Source of the DNA: Pseudomonas sp. GM49
Lineage (GTDB): Bacteria; Pseudomonadota; Gammaproteobacteria; Pseudomonadales; Pseudomonadaceae
Length of the DNA: 41,562 bases
Direction: 5' to 3'
Assembly: GCF_000282355.1 (NCBI RefSeq)
Contig: NZ_AKJL01000337.1
Span: 1-41,562 of the forward strand
Shown here: positions 8,003 to 15,475 of the stretch, one piece after another
Position numbering within the stretch: the stretch's first letter is position 1
Layout: each line of letters opens with the position of its first letter
Notes under the pieces: model-generated
Databases searched by the model: none
What the model was told of the DNA's origin: nothing
The model's input: the letters and a program-made list of their open reading frames with translations, nothing else
Made by a program: the position numbers and the translations under genes

Positions 8003-8623
8003 ATGGACCTCGCCACCCTCACCCTGTTTCTGCCGGCCTGCTTCGCCCTCAACATGGCACCCGGCCCCAACAACCTGCTGTCGGTCAGCAATTCGACTCG
8101 CTATGGCTACCGCACCGCGTGCGTGGCCGGTATCGGCCGGTTGCTGGCGTTCGCCGGGATGATTGCCCTCGCCTCGGCGGGGCTGGCGGTGGTGTTGCAA
8201 ACCTCTGAGCTGCTGTTCTACGCCATCAAGATCCTCGGCGCGGCCTACCTGTTCTACCTCGCCTGGCAATTGTGGCGCGCCGATCCCGGCGTCGAAAACC
8301 TGGTCAGCACAGCGCCCGTGGGCACGCTGGCACTGGCCCGGCAGGAATTCCTGGTAGCGGCCGGCAACCCCAAGGCGATTCTGATTTTCACCGCGTTCCT
8401 GCCACAATTCGTCGACTCGACCCACACCATTGCGCCGCAGTTCGTGGTGTTGGGGGCGTTGTTTCTGGTGCTGGAGTGGATCGCGATTGGTGCCTATGCC
8501 TACATGGGTTTGCACATGCGTCGCTGGTTCGCCAGGCCGTCGGGCAAGCGGATATTCAATCGCTGCTGCGCCGGGTTGTTGTCGGCGGCGGCTTCGGTGT
8601 TGCTGATGGCGCGCCGCGCCTGA
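8003..8623 (+). CDS. LysE/RhtB-family amino-acid exporter
   Basis: A 206-residue translocator with the signature LNMAPGPNNLLSVSNSTRYG near the N-terminus and about six membrane segments. The ATG at 8003 follows a CAGGAG site at 7991-7996 and gives the family's normal start; the frame extends to 7967 without support. It has its own upstream inverted repeat (7922-7958), so it may be regulated apart from the EamA gene before it. The second half (RQEFLVAAGNPKAILIFTAFLPQF) has the conserved NPKA segment. Substrate unknown. Confidence 0.88.
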   Translation: MDLATLTLFLPACFALNMAPGPNNLLSVSNSTRYGYRTACVAGIGRLLAFAGMIALASAGLAVVLQTSELLFYAIKILGAAYLFYLAWQLWRADPGVENLVSTAPVGTLALARQEFLVAAGNPKAILIFTAFLPQFVDSTHTIAPQFVVLGALFLVLEWIAIGAYAYMGLHMRRWFARPSGKRIFNRCCAGLLSAAASVLLMARRA

Positions 8624-8642
8624 GGGATTTGCACTTACTTAA

Positions 8643-8667
8643 TGTGGGAGCAGGCTTGCTCACACAG
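8643..8667. repeat. Single REP element
   Basis: One copy of the TGTGGGAGC...GCTTGCTC palindrome, slightly degenerate (GTGGGAGCAGGCTTGCTCAC), between the LysE gene and the ada leader. Confidence 0.7.
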
Positions 8668-8723
8668 GGTGAAATCAATTTCCAGTCCGGAATTCGCTGT
8701 CGATTTTCCGGTGGAGGTCGCCC

Positions 8724-8750
8724 ATGACGCGATCTATGCTGCGCCCATGA
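8724..8750 (+). CDS. Nine-codon leader ORF overlapping the ada start
   Basis: ATG 8724 begins MTRSMLRP and stops at TGA 8748-8750. A perfect GGAGG lies at 8713-8717, six bases before this ATG, while the ada ATG at 8747 has no Shine-Dalgarno of its own. The stop and the ada start share bases as ATGA, the standard form of translational coupling. Either it is a true leader peptide that delivers ribosomes to ada, or the base count here is wrong by one and the eight residues belong to the N-terminus of Ada. It is not in any family I know. Confidence 0.55.
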   Translation: MTRSMLRP

Positions 8751-9829
8751 ACCTACAAAAAACGCTGCTTCCGCCCCGTGCCGAGATGGTTCGCGCCATG
8801 CTCGAGCGAGACACCTCCTACGAGGGGGTGTTTTTCACGGCGGTCAAGACCACAGGCATTTTCTGCCGCCCCGGTTGCACCGCCCGCAGCCCGAAGCCGG
8901 AAAATGTCGAGTTCTTTGCCAACGCCGAACAATGCCTGGCGGCGGGTTACCGCGCCTGCCTGCGCTGCAAACCGCTGGACACCGCCGCCAGCGCACCGGA
9001 CTGGGTGCAGAAACTGTTCAAGTCGGTAGACGCCGACCCTGAGCAGCGCTGGACCGACGCCCAGCTACTGGCCGAAGGCATCGAGCCACTGAAACTGCGT
9101 CGCTGGTTCAAGCAGCATTTCGGCATGACCTTCCACGCCTGGCTGCGCGCCCGACGCCTGGGCATGGCCTTGGGCGGGATCAAGCAGGGCGACTCCATCG
9201 ACGCTGCCGCATTCGACTCCGGCTACGAGTCCCTGAGCGGTTTTCGCGATGCCTTCCAGAAGTCGTTTCACATCACACCGGGCCGCGCGGCCAACAGCGA
9301 GCCGTTGTTGTTCACGCGCCTGACCACGCCGCTGGGGCCGATGATCGCCATGGCCGAACGGCGTGGGCTGGTACTGCTGGAGTTTCTCGATCAGCCATCA
9401 CTGAATCCGGCGGTCGAAGCGCTGCAAAACCGTTTTGGTTATGCCGTGGCGCCGGGGCACAACGCGCACTTGCAGCAGATCGAAGAGCAATTGTCCGCGT
9501 ATTTCGCCGGCACACTCACTGAGTTCAGCGTGGCCCTGCACATGCCCGGTAGCGAGTTCTCCCGTCAGGTCTGGGCCGAACTGGCGAAAATCCCCTACGG
9601 CCGGACCACCACCTACGGCGCCATCGCGGCGATTCTGGGCAAGCCCGGTGCCAGCCGGGCGGTGGGCCTGGCCAATGGGCATAACCGCTTATCGATTGTC
9701 GTGCCGTGCCACCGGGTGATCGGTGCCGACGGTTCGTTGACCGGCTACGCTGGAGGCCAGCCGCGCAAGGCGTTTCTGCTCAGGCTGGAAAACGCAGAGG
9801 TACAGCTCACTGAGCAATTGGCGTTCTGA
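8747..9829 (+). CDS. ada: Bifunctional Ada: methyl-sensing activator and O6-methylguanine-DNA methyltransferase
   Basis: A 360-residue protein with all three Ada parts. The N-terminal zinc domain has C40, C44, C71 and C74 (FCRPGC, CLRCKP); C40 corresponds to the cysteine that takes methyl groups from phosphotriesters in E. coli Ada. A central AraC-type helix-turn-helix region covers about 100-185 (LKLRRWFKQHFGMTFHAWLR). The C-terminal methyltransferase has the active-site PCHRV with C321, the same number as in E. coli. It repairs O6-methylguanine and, once methylated, activates the adaptive response. The start is the ATG in the ATGA overlap with the leader ORF. It heads an operon with a PEP mutase-like enzyme and an AlkA-like glycosylase. 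Confidence 0.95.
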   Translation: MNLQKTLLPPRAEMVRAMLERDTSYEGVFFTAVKTTGIFCRPGCTARSPKPENVEFFANAEQCLAAGYRACLRCKPLDTAASAPDWVQKLFKSVDADPEQRWTDAQLLAEGIEPLKLRRWFKQHFGMTFHAWLRARRLGMALGGIKQGDSIDAAAFDSGYESLSGFRDAFQKSFHITPGRAANSEPLLFTRLTTPLGPMIAMAERRGLVLLEFLDQPSLNPAVEALQNRFGYAVAPGHNAHLQQIEEQLSAYFAGTLTEFSVALHMPGSEFSRQVWAELAKIPYGRTTTYGAIAAILGKPGASRAVGLANGHNRLSIVVPCHRVIGADGSLTGYAGGQPRKAFLLRLENAEVQLTEQLAF

Positions 9830-9863
9830 TCCCCCACAGGTTTTTCATAAGGAAGGAAACTCG

Positions 9864-10676
9864 ATGGACAGGCTCGACAATCAACTGCACCAACTGCATC
9901 ACGAGGGTTTGCTGATTCTCACCAACGTCGCCGATGCCGCCGGGGCGCGGCTGGTGGAGCAACTGGGCAACAAGGCCGTGGCCACCAGCAGCGCGGCGGT
10001 GGCCTGGGTGCATGGTTACCCCGATGGCAACACCCTGCCCCTTGAGCGTCTGGTCTCGACGGTCGAGTCGATTGCCCGGGTAATTTCGGTGCCGCTGACC
10101 GTGGACATCGAGGCCGGTTACTCCGACGACCTGGAGCGGGTGGCACAGGTGGTTGACGCCGTGATCGCCGCAGGCGCTGTCGGGATCAATATCGAGGACG
10201 GCTCCTCGCCGCCGGAGCTGCTGGTACGCAAGATTGAAACCGCCCGCCAGGTGGCCGATCGCCGTAACGTGAACCTGTTTATCAATGCGCGCACCGATGT
10301 GTACCTGCGGGGCCTGGTGCCTGCCGAAGATCGCGTCGCGGAAACCCTCAGGCGCGCTGCGCTGTATCAGGCGGCTGGTGCCAATGGCCTGTTTGCGGCG
10401 GGCGTAACCGCCGAGTACGAGATCAAGGCGCTGTGCCACGGCACCTCGCTGCCGCTGAATGTGCTGGGGTTCCCGGGCCTGCCGTCGCCCGAAGCGCTTG
10501 AAGCACTTGGCGTACGCCGCCTGACCGCCGGTTCCGGCATCGCCGAATTCCTCTACGGTGCCATGGCCGGCATTGCCCAAAGCTTTCTGCAAACCGGCAA
10601 GTTCGATACCCACAACCTGAAGGCTTTCACCTATGGCGAAATCAACGCCCTGTTGAAACCGTCCGGGAAAGCCTGA
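9864..10676 (+). CDS. Isocitrate lyase/PEP mutase-family enzyme
   Basis: A 270-residue member of the isocitrate lyase/phosphoenolpyruvate mutase superfamily. Recognisable metal- and substrate-site segments are PLTVDIEAGY, INIEDGS and FINARTDVY. It lacks the KKCGH motif of isocitrate lyase, so it is not the glyoxylate-shunt enzyme; oxaloacetate decarboxylase, carboxyphosphonoenolpyruvate mutase-like or 2-methylisocitrate lyase-like activity are possible. An AAGGAAGGAAA ribosome-binding region precedes ATG 9864. It sits 34 bp after ada and 4 bp before the glycosylase gene, so it is cotranscribed with DNA repair genes although its chemistry looks metabolic. Confidence 0.85.
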   Translation: MDRLDNQLHQLHHEGLLILTNVADAAGARLVEQLGNKAVATSSAAVAWVHGYPDGNTLPLERLVSTVESIARVISVPLTVDIEAGYSDDLERVAQVVDAVIAAGAVGINIEDGSSPPELLVRKIETARQVADRRNVNLFINARTDVYLRGLVPAEDRVAETLRRAALYQAAGANGLFAAGVTAEYEIKALCHGTSLPLNVLGFPGLPSPEALEALGVRRLTAGSGIAEFLYGAMAGIAQSFLQTGKFDTHNLKAFTYGEINALLKPSGKA

Positions 10677-10680
10677 GCCC

Positions 10681-11298
10681 ATGTCCGACGGCTATCTGGC
10701 GGCCAGTAAGTTCCTGGCCGCCATCGATGACGACTGGCGCCGCCACATCGACGCCATCGGCCCATGCCTGCACCAGCCGCATGCTGCGCGTGATCCGTAT
10801 GAGTCGCTGGTGCGGGCGATTGCCTATCAGCAACTGCACGCCAAGGCCGGCGATGCGATTGTCGGCCGGCTGCTGGCGCTGTTCGGTTCAGGTTCGTTTC
10901 CCAGGCCTGAACAGATCGTCGCGACCGATTTCGACCAACTGCGCAGTTGCGGATTTTCCGCGAGCAAAATCACCACCATTCAAGGCATCGCCCAGGCGTC
11001 GCTGGACGGCGTGGTGCCCGATTACGCCACGGCCCTGGCCATGGACGATGAAGCGCTGATCGAGCGTTTGATCACGTTGCGCGGCGTGGGGCGCTGGACC
11101 GTGGAGATGTTGCTGATCTATAGCCTGGAGCGCCCGGATATCCTGCCGGCCGACGACTTTGGCGTGCGTGAGGGTTATCGACGGCTCAAGGGGCTCCAGG
11201 TGCAGCCGACGCGCAAGCAGATGATCGAGATCGGCTCGGCGTGGAGCCCGTATCGGACGGTGGCCTCCTGGTATTTGTGGCGGGTGCCAAACAAATAG
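10681..11298 (+). CDS. AlkA-like DNA-3-methyladenine glycosylase (HhH-GPD)
   Basis: A 205-residue HhH-GPD glycosylase, shorter than E. coli AlkA because it lacks the N-terminal beta domain. The helix-hairpin-helix is LITLRGVGRWTVEMLLIY and the catalytic aspartate is in LPADDFGV, followed by the usual W-x-PYRTVASWYLWR end. It removes alkylated bases such as 3-methyladenine, starting base-excision repair. The start lies 4 bp after the preceding stop, so translation is probably coupled. Membership in the ada operon supports induction by alkylation damage. Confidence 0.9.
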   Translation: MSDGYLAASKFLAAIDDDWRRHIDAIGPCLHQPHAARDPYESLVRAIAYQQLHAKAGDAIVGRLLALFGSGSFPRPEQIVATDFDQLRSCGFSASKITTIQGIAQASLDGVVPDYATALAMDDEALIERLITLRGVGRWTVEMLLIYSLERPDILPADDFGVREGYRRLKGLQVQPTRKQMIEIGSAWSPYRTVASWYLWRVPNK

Positions 11299-11312
11299 AC
11301 CGCGTTATCGTT

Positions 11313-11403
11313 CTTCGCGAGCAAGCCCGCTCCCACAGTGTCCGAGTCGTACACAAAAAATATGTATACCGCTAAACCTGTGGGAGCGGGCTTGCCCGCG
11401 AAG
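11313..11403. repeat. REP doublet (REPIN), GTGGGAGCGGGCTTGC family
   Basis: Inverted copies of TTCGCGAGCAAGCCCGCTCC and its complement lie between the convergent alkA-like and potF-like genes. The left flank CCGCGTTATCGTTC is shared with the element at 14697 and, inverted, with the one near 27660. Confidence 0.9.
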
Positions 11404-11426
11404 ACGTCAGTCCAGTCAACACAGCA

Positions 11427-12524
11427 TCACAACCCCGACTTCAACCGACTGAACGCCCGAATCAGCGCCCGGTTGAACGCCTTGCCATTGTCGTTCTTGC
11501 TGTAAAGCGAAGCCCTGACCGCGGCCGTCGGGTACGTCCCCGGATCATTGCGGATCGCCGGGTCGATCAAGTCGTCCGCCGCCGTGATCGCATTGGCGTA
11601 ATGGATGCTGTCGGTGATCGGCGCGATCACTTCCGGGGTCATCAGGTAGTCCATCAAAGCCAGGCCGGCCTTCGGATGCGGCGCATCCCTGGGAATGACC
11701 ATGGCATCGAACCAGATCAACGTGCCTTCCTTCGGAATGCGATATTTCAGTGAGTACGGTTTGTTCGCCGCCTCTGCCTGGCCCGCCGCGATGCCCACGT
11801 TGCCGTTCCACGACATCGCCATGCAGGTATTGCCATTGGCAAGGTCGCTGATGTTCAGGTCGTTGTCGAAGTAGCGAATGTACGGACGAATCTTCGCCAG
11901 TTGCTGCTCGGCCAGCTTCAGGTCATCGAGGTTCTGGCGGTTGATGTCCAGGCCCATGTACTTCATGACCGCCGCAAACACTTCATTGGGATCGTTGAGC
12001 AGGCTGACCCCGCAATCGGCGAATTTCGAGACCACGGCCGGATCGAAAAGCATTGCCCAACTGTCTGTCGGTGCGTCGGGCAGGCGCTGTTTGACAGCCT
12101 GCTCCTGATAGCCCACACCGGTGGTGCCCCAGGCGTAGATCCCGGCATAGCGGTTGCCCGGATCGAACACCGCCATGTGCTGGCGGAACTCCTCGCCGAC
12201 GCCGGCAAAGTGCGGCAGTTGCTGCTTGTCGACCGCCTGCACCGCGCCACTCTCGATGGCTCGGGACAGATGCTGCCCCGCCGTCAGCACCAGGTCGTAA
12301 CCACTGCGGCCAGTCAGCAGCTTGGTCTCGACGGTTTCCAGGGAGTCGAAGTGGTCGGCCACCACGTGGATGCCGGTTTTCGCCTCGAAGTTCTTCAAGG
12401 TGTCCGGAGCCAGGTACTCGCCCCAGATGTACAGATTGACCACCGGTTTGGCGGTATCGGCGGCCTGCACACACAGGGGTGCAAGCACCAGCAGTATTGC
12501 TTGAGTCAGTTTGTGCAGGCCCAC
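11427..12524 (-). CDS. PotF/SpuD-type polyamine-binding periplasmic protein
   Basis: A 365-residue extracellular solute-binding protein. It opens with a signal peptide (LTQAILLVLAPLCVQA, residues about 6-21) and then NLYIWGEYLAPDTLKNFEAK, the family start of putrescine/spermidine-binding PotF and SpuD proteins. Aromatic and acidic ligand residues include DHFDSLET and the later WFDAMVIPRDAPH. I use the GTG at 12524: AAAGGAG lies seven bases upstream, whereas the GTG at 12530 is only one base from it. The gene begins 2 bp after the deiminase stop. No permease or ATPase genes are adjacent, so it must work with a transporter encoded elsewhere or as a sensor protein. Confidence 0.88.
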   Translation of the reverse strand: MGLHKLTQAILLVLAPLCVQAADTAKPVVNLYIWGEYLAPDTLKNFEAKTGIHVVADHFDSLETVETKLLTGRSGYDLVLTAGQHLSRAIESGAVQAVDKQQLPHFAGVGEEFRQHMAVFDPGNRYAGIYAWGTTGVGYQEQAVKQRLPDAPTDSWAMLFDPAVVSKFADCGVSLLNDPNEVFAAVMKYMGLDINRQNLDDLKLAEQQLAKIRPYIRYFDNDLNISDLANGNTCMAMSWNGNVGIAAGQAEAANKPYSLKYRIPKEGTLIWFDAMVIPRDAPHPKAGLALMDYLMTPEVIAPITDSIHYANAITAADDLIDPAIRNDPGTYPTAAVRASLYSKNDNGKAFNRALIRAFSRLKSGL

Positions 12525-12526
12525 TT

Positions 12527-13636
12527 TCACACTCCTTTGCCAGCGTACTGCGGCATGGTGATGCACGCGACGTTGCCGCCACCGAGGAGGATTTCCCGGG
12601 AGTTTTCGATGCCGACGATGTTGTGTTCAGGGAACAGCTCGGCCAGGGTCGCCTGCGCCACTTTGTCGTTACGATCACCAAACAGCGGCACCACGATGGT
12701 TCTGTTGCCGGCGTAGTAATTGATGTACGACGCGCAGATTTTCGTCCCGGCCTGACGGGTATGGGTGCTGTCCTGCTGGTCCAGCCCTTCGGCTTCTTCG
12801 GCCGTCCACTCCAGCACATCCGGTTGCGGCAGCTTGTGCACGATCAACTCGCGGCCACGACTGTCGCGGGTGCTGCGCAGGATGTCGTAGGCCTCCTGAT
12901 AGATTTCCCACTGCGGGTCATCGCGATTGTCGGTCCATTGCAACACCACTTCGCCAGGGCGCACGAAGCACGCGAGGTCGTCGACATGACCGTCGGTTTC
13001 GTCGAACTTGCAGCCCCGTGGCAGCCAGATCACTTGCTCGGCACCGAGGTAGTCGGTCAGGCGGCGGGTGACTTCGTCCTTGCCCAGATGCTGGTTGCGG
13101 TTGCGGTTGAGCAAACACTGTTCGGTGGTCAGGATGCTGCCCTGGCCATCGCTCTGGATGCCGCCCAGTTCGGCAATCAGCGGCGCACGATAGCGGTCGA
13201 AGCGTTCGATTTCGAGGATTTTGCTGGCGATCTGGTCATCCTTGTCCCACGGGTAGTAGAGACCACCGTCGAGCCCGCCATAGGCATTGAATTCGAAGTC
13301 GACGCCGCGCACTTCGCCACTCCGATCGTTGACCACAAAACACGGGCCGCTGTCGCGGAACCAAGTGTCGTTGCAGGTCATTTCCACCACACGCACTTGC
13401 GGCGGCAACTGCCGGCGCGCGGTGGCGAACTGTGCCGCAGAGGCGCACACGGTGACCGGCTCGCTCATGGAAATGGCGGTGACGATCTGCACCCAGACTT
13501 TCTGCGCCGGCTTGGCACCGTTGCGCCAGACGTCGGTGCGCTCCGGCCAGCCGAGCCAGCAACCGGACTTGGCTTCGAATTCGCCGGGCAGACGGAAACC
13601 GTCCTGTTTGGGAGTGGTGTCGAGCAAACGCGCCAT
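12527..13636 (-). CDS. Agmatine deiminase-like enzyme (divergent AguA paralogue)
   Basis: A 369-residue member of the agmatine deiminase/peptidyl-arginine deiminase family, of normal length. The catalytic histidine (H217, in DETDGHVDD) and nucleophile cysteine (C358, in GGGNVACIT) are present, as is the N-terminal NDTWFRDSGP. Yet motifs nearly invariant in AguA differ: GGSIHVDGEGT is GGIQSDGQGS, and GGGNIHCxTQQ is GGGNVACITMPQ. Known AguA turns agmatine into N-carbamoylputrescine and ammonia; this copy may prefer another guanidine substrate. ATG 13636 has a GAAGAGG site. The PotF-like gene follows almost directly, so binding protein and enzyme are probably made together. Confidence 0.85.
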   Translation of the reverse strand: MARLLDTTPKQDGFRLPGEFEAKSGCWLGWPERTDVWRNGAKPAQKVWVQIVTAISMSEPVTVCASAAQFATARRQLPPQVRVVEMTCNDTWFRDSGPCFVVNDRSGEVRGVDFEFNAYGGLDGGLYYPWDKDDQIASKILEIERFDRYRAPLIAELGGIQSDGQGSILTTEQCLLNRNRNQHLGKDEVTRRLTDYLGAEQVIWLPRGCKFDETDGHVDDLACFVRPGEVVLQWTDNRDDPQWEIYQEAYDILRSTRDSRGRELIVHKLPQPDVLEWTAEEAEGLDQQDSTHTRQAGTKICASYINYYAGNRTIVVPLFGDRNDKVAQATLAELFPEHNIVGIENSREILLGGGNVACITMPQYAGKGV

Positions 13637-13736
13637 GGTCAAACCTCTTCGGCAGGGATTGGAATGACCACAGGCTAAGGGCGTTGGCGACTGGCTCGCC
13701 AACGATGATTATTTCGGAATACTTGAATTCAACTCA

Positions 13737-14651
13737 TCAATCTAGCAACTGATCGTTGAACCATTCCAGCATCTGCGCCACCGCCGGACGCTCCAGCCGC
13801 ACCCGTTCGCACACCAGCGCGTATTGGCCCAGAGCGGTCATGCTCGAGGTAAACGGCCGTACCAGCCGACCGCTGAGCAAATCTTCCTGGGCCGTCAGGT
13901 TGTCCCCCATGGCCACGCCCTGCCCTTGCGCGGCAGCTTCGAGTGCCAGTCCGGCATGAGCAAAATACAGCTGCCGGTCGGGGCGCTGATCGCCGGCATG
14001 GCTGGTGAGCCACGCGGTCCAGGTCTTGCCGTCCTGATCGTCGTGCAGCAGGCAGTGACGTGCCAGGTCCTTCGGGGTTTTCAGGGTGCCCTGGTTGAAC
14101 AGGCCGGGGCTGCACACCGGGAAGAACTGCAACGCCGGCAGCGGCCGGACAAAATACGCGCTGCTGTCCACCGGGCCGGTGCCGTAGGTGATCGCCAGAT
14201 CTATGTCTTCCCCGGGCGCTGTGGCGTCGATCGGTTGTTCGTACAGATGCAAGGTGATGTGCGGATAGCGCGCGTAGAAATCCGTGAGACGGCTCATCAG
14301 CCACTTTTGTGCCAGCTCGGCGGTCACCGCCAGACGCAACACCGCCAGGGATGAAGGGTCGCGCAGTTCGTCGCAGGCATCGCCAATCAGTTCGAACGCC
14401 TGCTGCAAGCTCTGCATCAGGCGCCCGGCCGCCAGGGTCGGGCGAATCTGCCGGCCCTCGCGCACGAACAGCGATACACCCAGTTGCTCTTCGAGCTGGC
14501 GAATCTGATGGCTGACCGCGCTGTCGGTGACACACAACTCAGCCGCCGCCCGACCGAAATGGGCGTGGCGGGCGGCGCATTCGAAGGTTCGCAGGGCTGC
14601 CAGGGAAGGTAGTCGTCGCATCAGGTCATGTCCCGGTTTCGAGAGGGACAT
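13737..14651 (-). CDS. LysR-family regulator, GcvA-like
   Basis: A 304-residue LysR protein. The winged helix is near the N-terminus (LRTFECAARHAHFGRAAAEL then VTDSAVSHQIRQLEEQLGV), followed by the periplasmic-binding-protein-like effector domain. An in-frame ATG at 14621 (MRRLPSLAALRTF) is a plausible alternative start since neither has a strong ribosome-binding site. It lies 100 bp upstream of the deiminase gene on the same strand, so it may control the deiminase and binding-protein pair; the effector is unknown. Confidence 0.88.
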   Translation of the reverse strand: MSLSKPGHDLMRRLPSLAALRTFECAARHAHFGRAAAELCVTDSAVSHQIRQLEEQLGVSLFVREGRQIRPTLAAGRLMQSLQQAFELIGDACDELRDPSSLAVLRLAVTAELAQKWLMSRLTDFYARYPHITLHLYEQPIDATAPGEDIDLAITYGTGPVDSSAYFVRPLPALQFFPVCSPGLFNQGTLKTPKDLARHCLLHDDQDGKTWTAWLTSHAGDQRPDRQLYFAHAGLALEAAAQGQGVAMGDNLTAQEDLLSGRLVRPFTSSMTALGQYALVCERVRLERPAVAQMLEWFNDQLLD

Positions 14652-14696
14652 GCTGACTTGGCCGTTGGTGGGCGTCCAGTAACACCGCGTTATCGT

Positions 14697-14790
14697 TCAT
14701 CGCAGGCAAGCCAGCTCCCACAGTGAGCGGTGGTAAACACAACCTTTTGTATTACCGCAAAACCTGTGGGCGGTGGCGACCGCCGACGTG
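14697..14790. repeat. Degenerate REP doublet
   Basis: An eroded copy of the REPIN seen at 11313-11403: left arm TCGCAGGCAAGCCAGCTCCC, right arm beginning AACCTGTGGGCGGTGG. The left flank ACCGCGTTATCGTTC and some spacer bases match the 11313 copy, so both derive from a longer unit. Confidence 0.65.
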
Positions 14791-14825
14791 ATTCTGGTCC
14801 CTGTCCAATAGCACCGACGGTCTAG

Positions 14826-14851
14826 GCTGTCTTGGGTACGCTCAAGACAGC
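14826..14851. promoter_or_regulatory. Perfect inverted repeat upstream of the GFA gene
   Basis: GCTGTCTTG and CAAGACAGC (9-bp arms) are separated by 8 bp and end 12 bp before ATG 14863, touching the CTGGAGG ribosome-binding site. Position fits an operator or an RNA hairpin that hides the ribosome-binding site. Confidence 0.5.
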
Positions 14852-14862
14852 TGGAGGCTCCC

Positions 14863-15351
14863 ATGCAACTCGAAGGTTCCTGCCATTGCGGCGCGGTGTC
14901 GTTCAGTTTGACTAGCGCCCACCCCTATCCTTACCAGCGTTGCTACTGCTCGATCTGTCGCAAGACCCAAGGGGGTGGCGGTTATGCGATCAACCTCGGT
15001 GGTGATGCCGCCAGCCTGAAGGTGCGCGGGCGCAAGCATATTGCGATCTACCACGCACGGCTCAAGGACGAAGGTGACAAGCGCGCCCGCAGCAGCACGG
15101 CAGAGCGGCATTTCTGCTCGGTCTGCGGCTCGGGTTTATGGCTGTTCAGCCCACAGTGGCCGGAATTGATTCACCCGTTTGCCTCGGCCATCGACACGCC
15201 GCTGCCGGTGCCGCCGGAGCACACGCACCTGATGCTGGGTTCGAAGGCGCCCTGGGTTGAGGTCCAGGCGCAGCCAAGGGATAAACAGTTCGATGTGTAC
15301 CCCGAAGAGTCCATCGCGCAATGGCATGAACGCCTGGGTTTGAGCCATTAG
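14863..15351 (+). CDS. GFA-family zinc protein
   Basis: A 162-residue member of the glutathione-dependent formaldehyde-activating (GFA) family. Zinc-ligand cysteines are in CHCGAVSFS (residues 7-15), CYCSICRKTQGGG and HFCSVCGSGLWLF. Despite the name, most family members have no proven formaldehyde role and may be carbon-sulfur lyases or binding proteins. A CTGGAGG ribosome-binding site overlaps an inverted repeat just upstream. No glutathione or formaldehyde genes are nearby. Confidence 0.88.
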   Translation: MQLEGSCHCGAVSFSLTSAHPYPYQRCYCSICRKTQGGGGYAINLGGDAASLKVRGRKHIAIYHARLKDEGDKRARSSTAERHFCSVCGSGLWLFSPQWPELIHPFASAIDTPLPVPPEHTHLMLGSKAPWVEVQAQPRDKQFDVYPEESIAQWHERLGLSH

Positions 15352-15372
15352 CTTTTGTGTTGCTAATGGCCC

Positions 15373-15449
15373 CTTCGCGAGCAAGCCCGCTCCCACAGGG
15401 GATTTGTGAGCGACACAGATCGAGTGTGGGAGCGGGCTTGCTCGCGAAG
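15373..15449. repeat. REP doublet (REPIN)
   Basis: Inverted pair CTTCGCGAGCAAGCCCGCTC / GAGCGGGCTTGCTCGCGAAG with a short spacer, between the convergent GFA and miaE genes. Confidence 0.9.
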
Positions 15450-15475
15450 GCGTCCGCAAAAACAACACCGAATAA

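Noticed and set aside
8642..8746. Longer start for Ada at 8642
   Set aside because: The first codons would be a REP element (GTGGGAGCAGGCTTGC) and the zinc-domain family begins near MNLQK.
11313..11403. Inverted repeats as a CRISPR array or a paired intrinsic terminator
   Set aside because: They match the genome-wide REP family in inverted pairs, not direct repeats with spacers, and lack T-runs.
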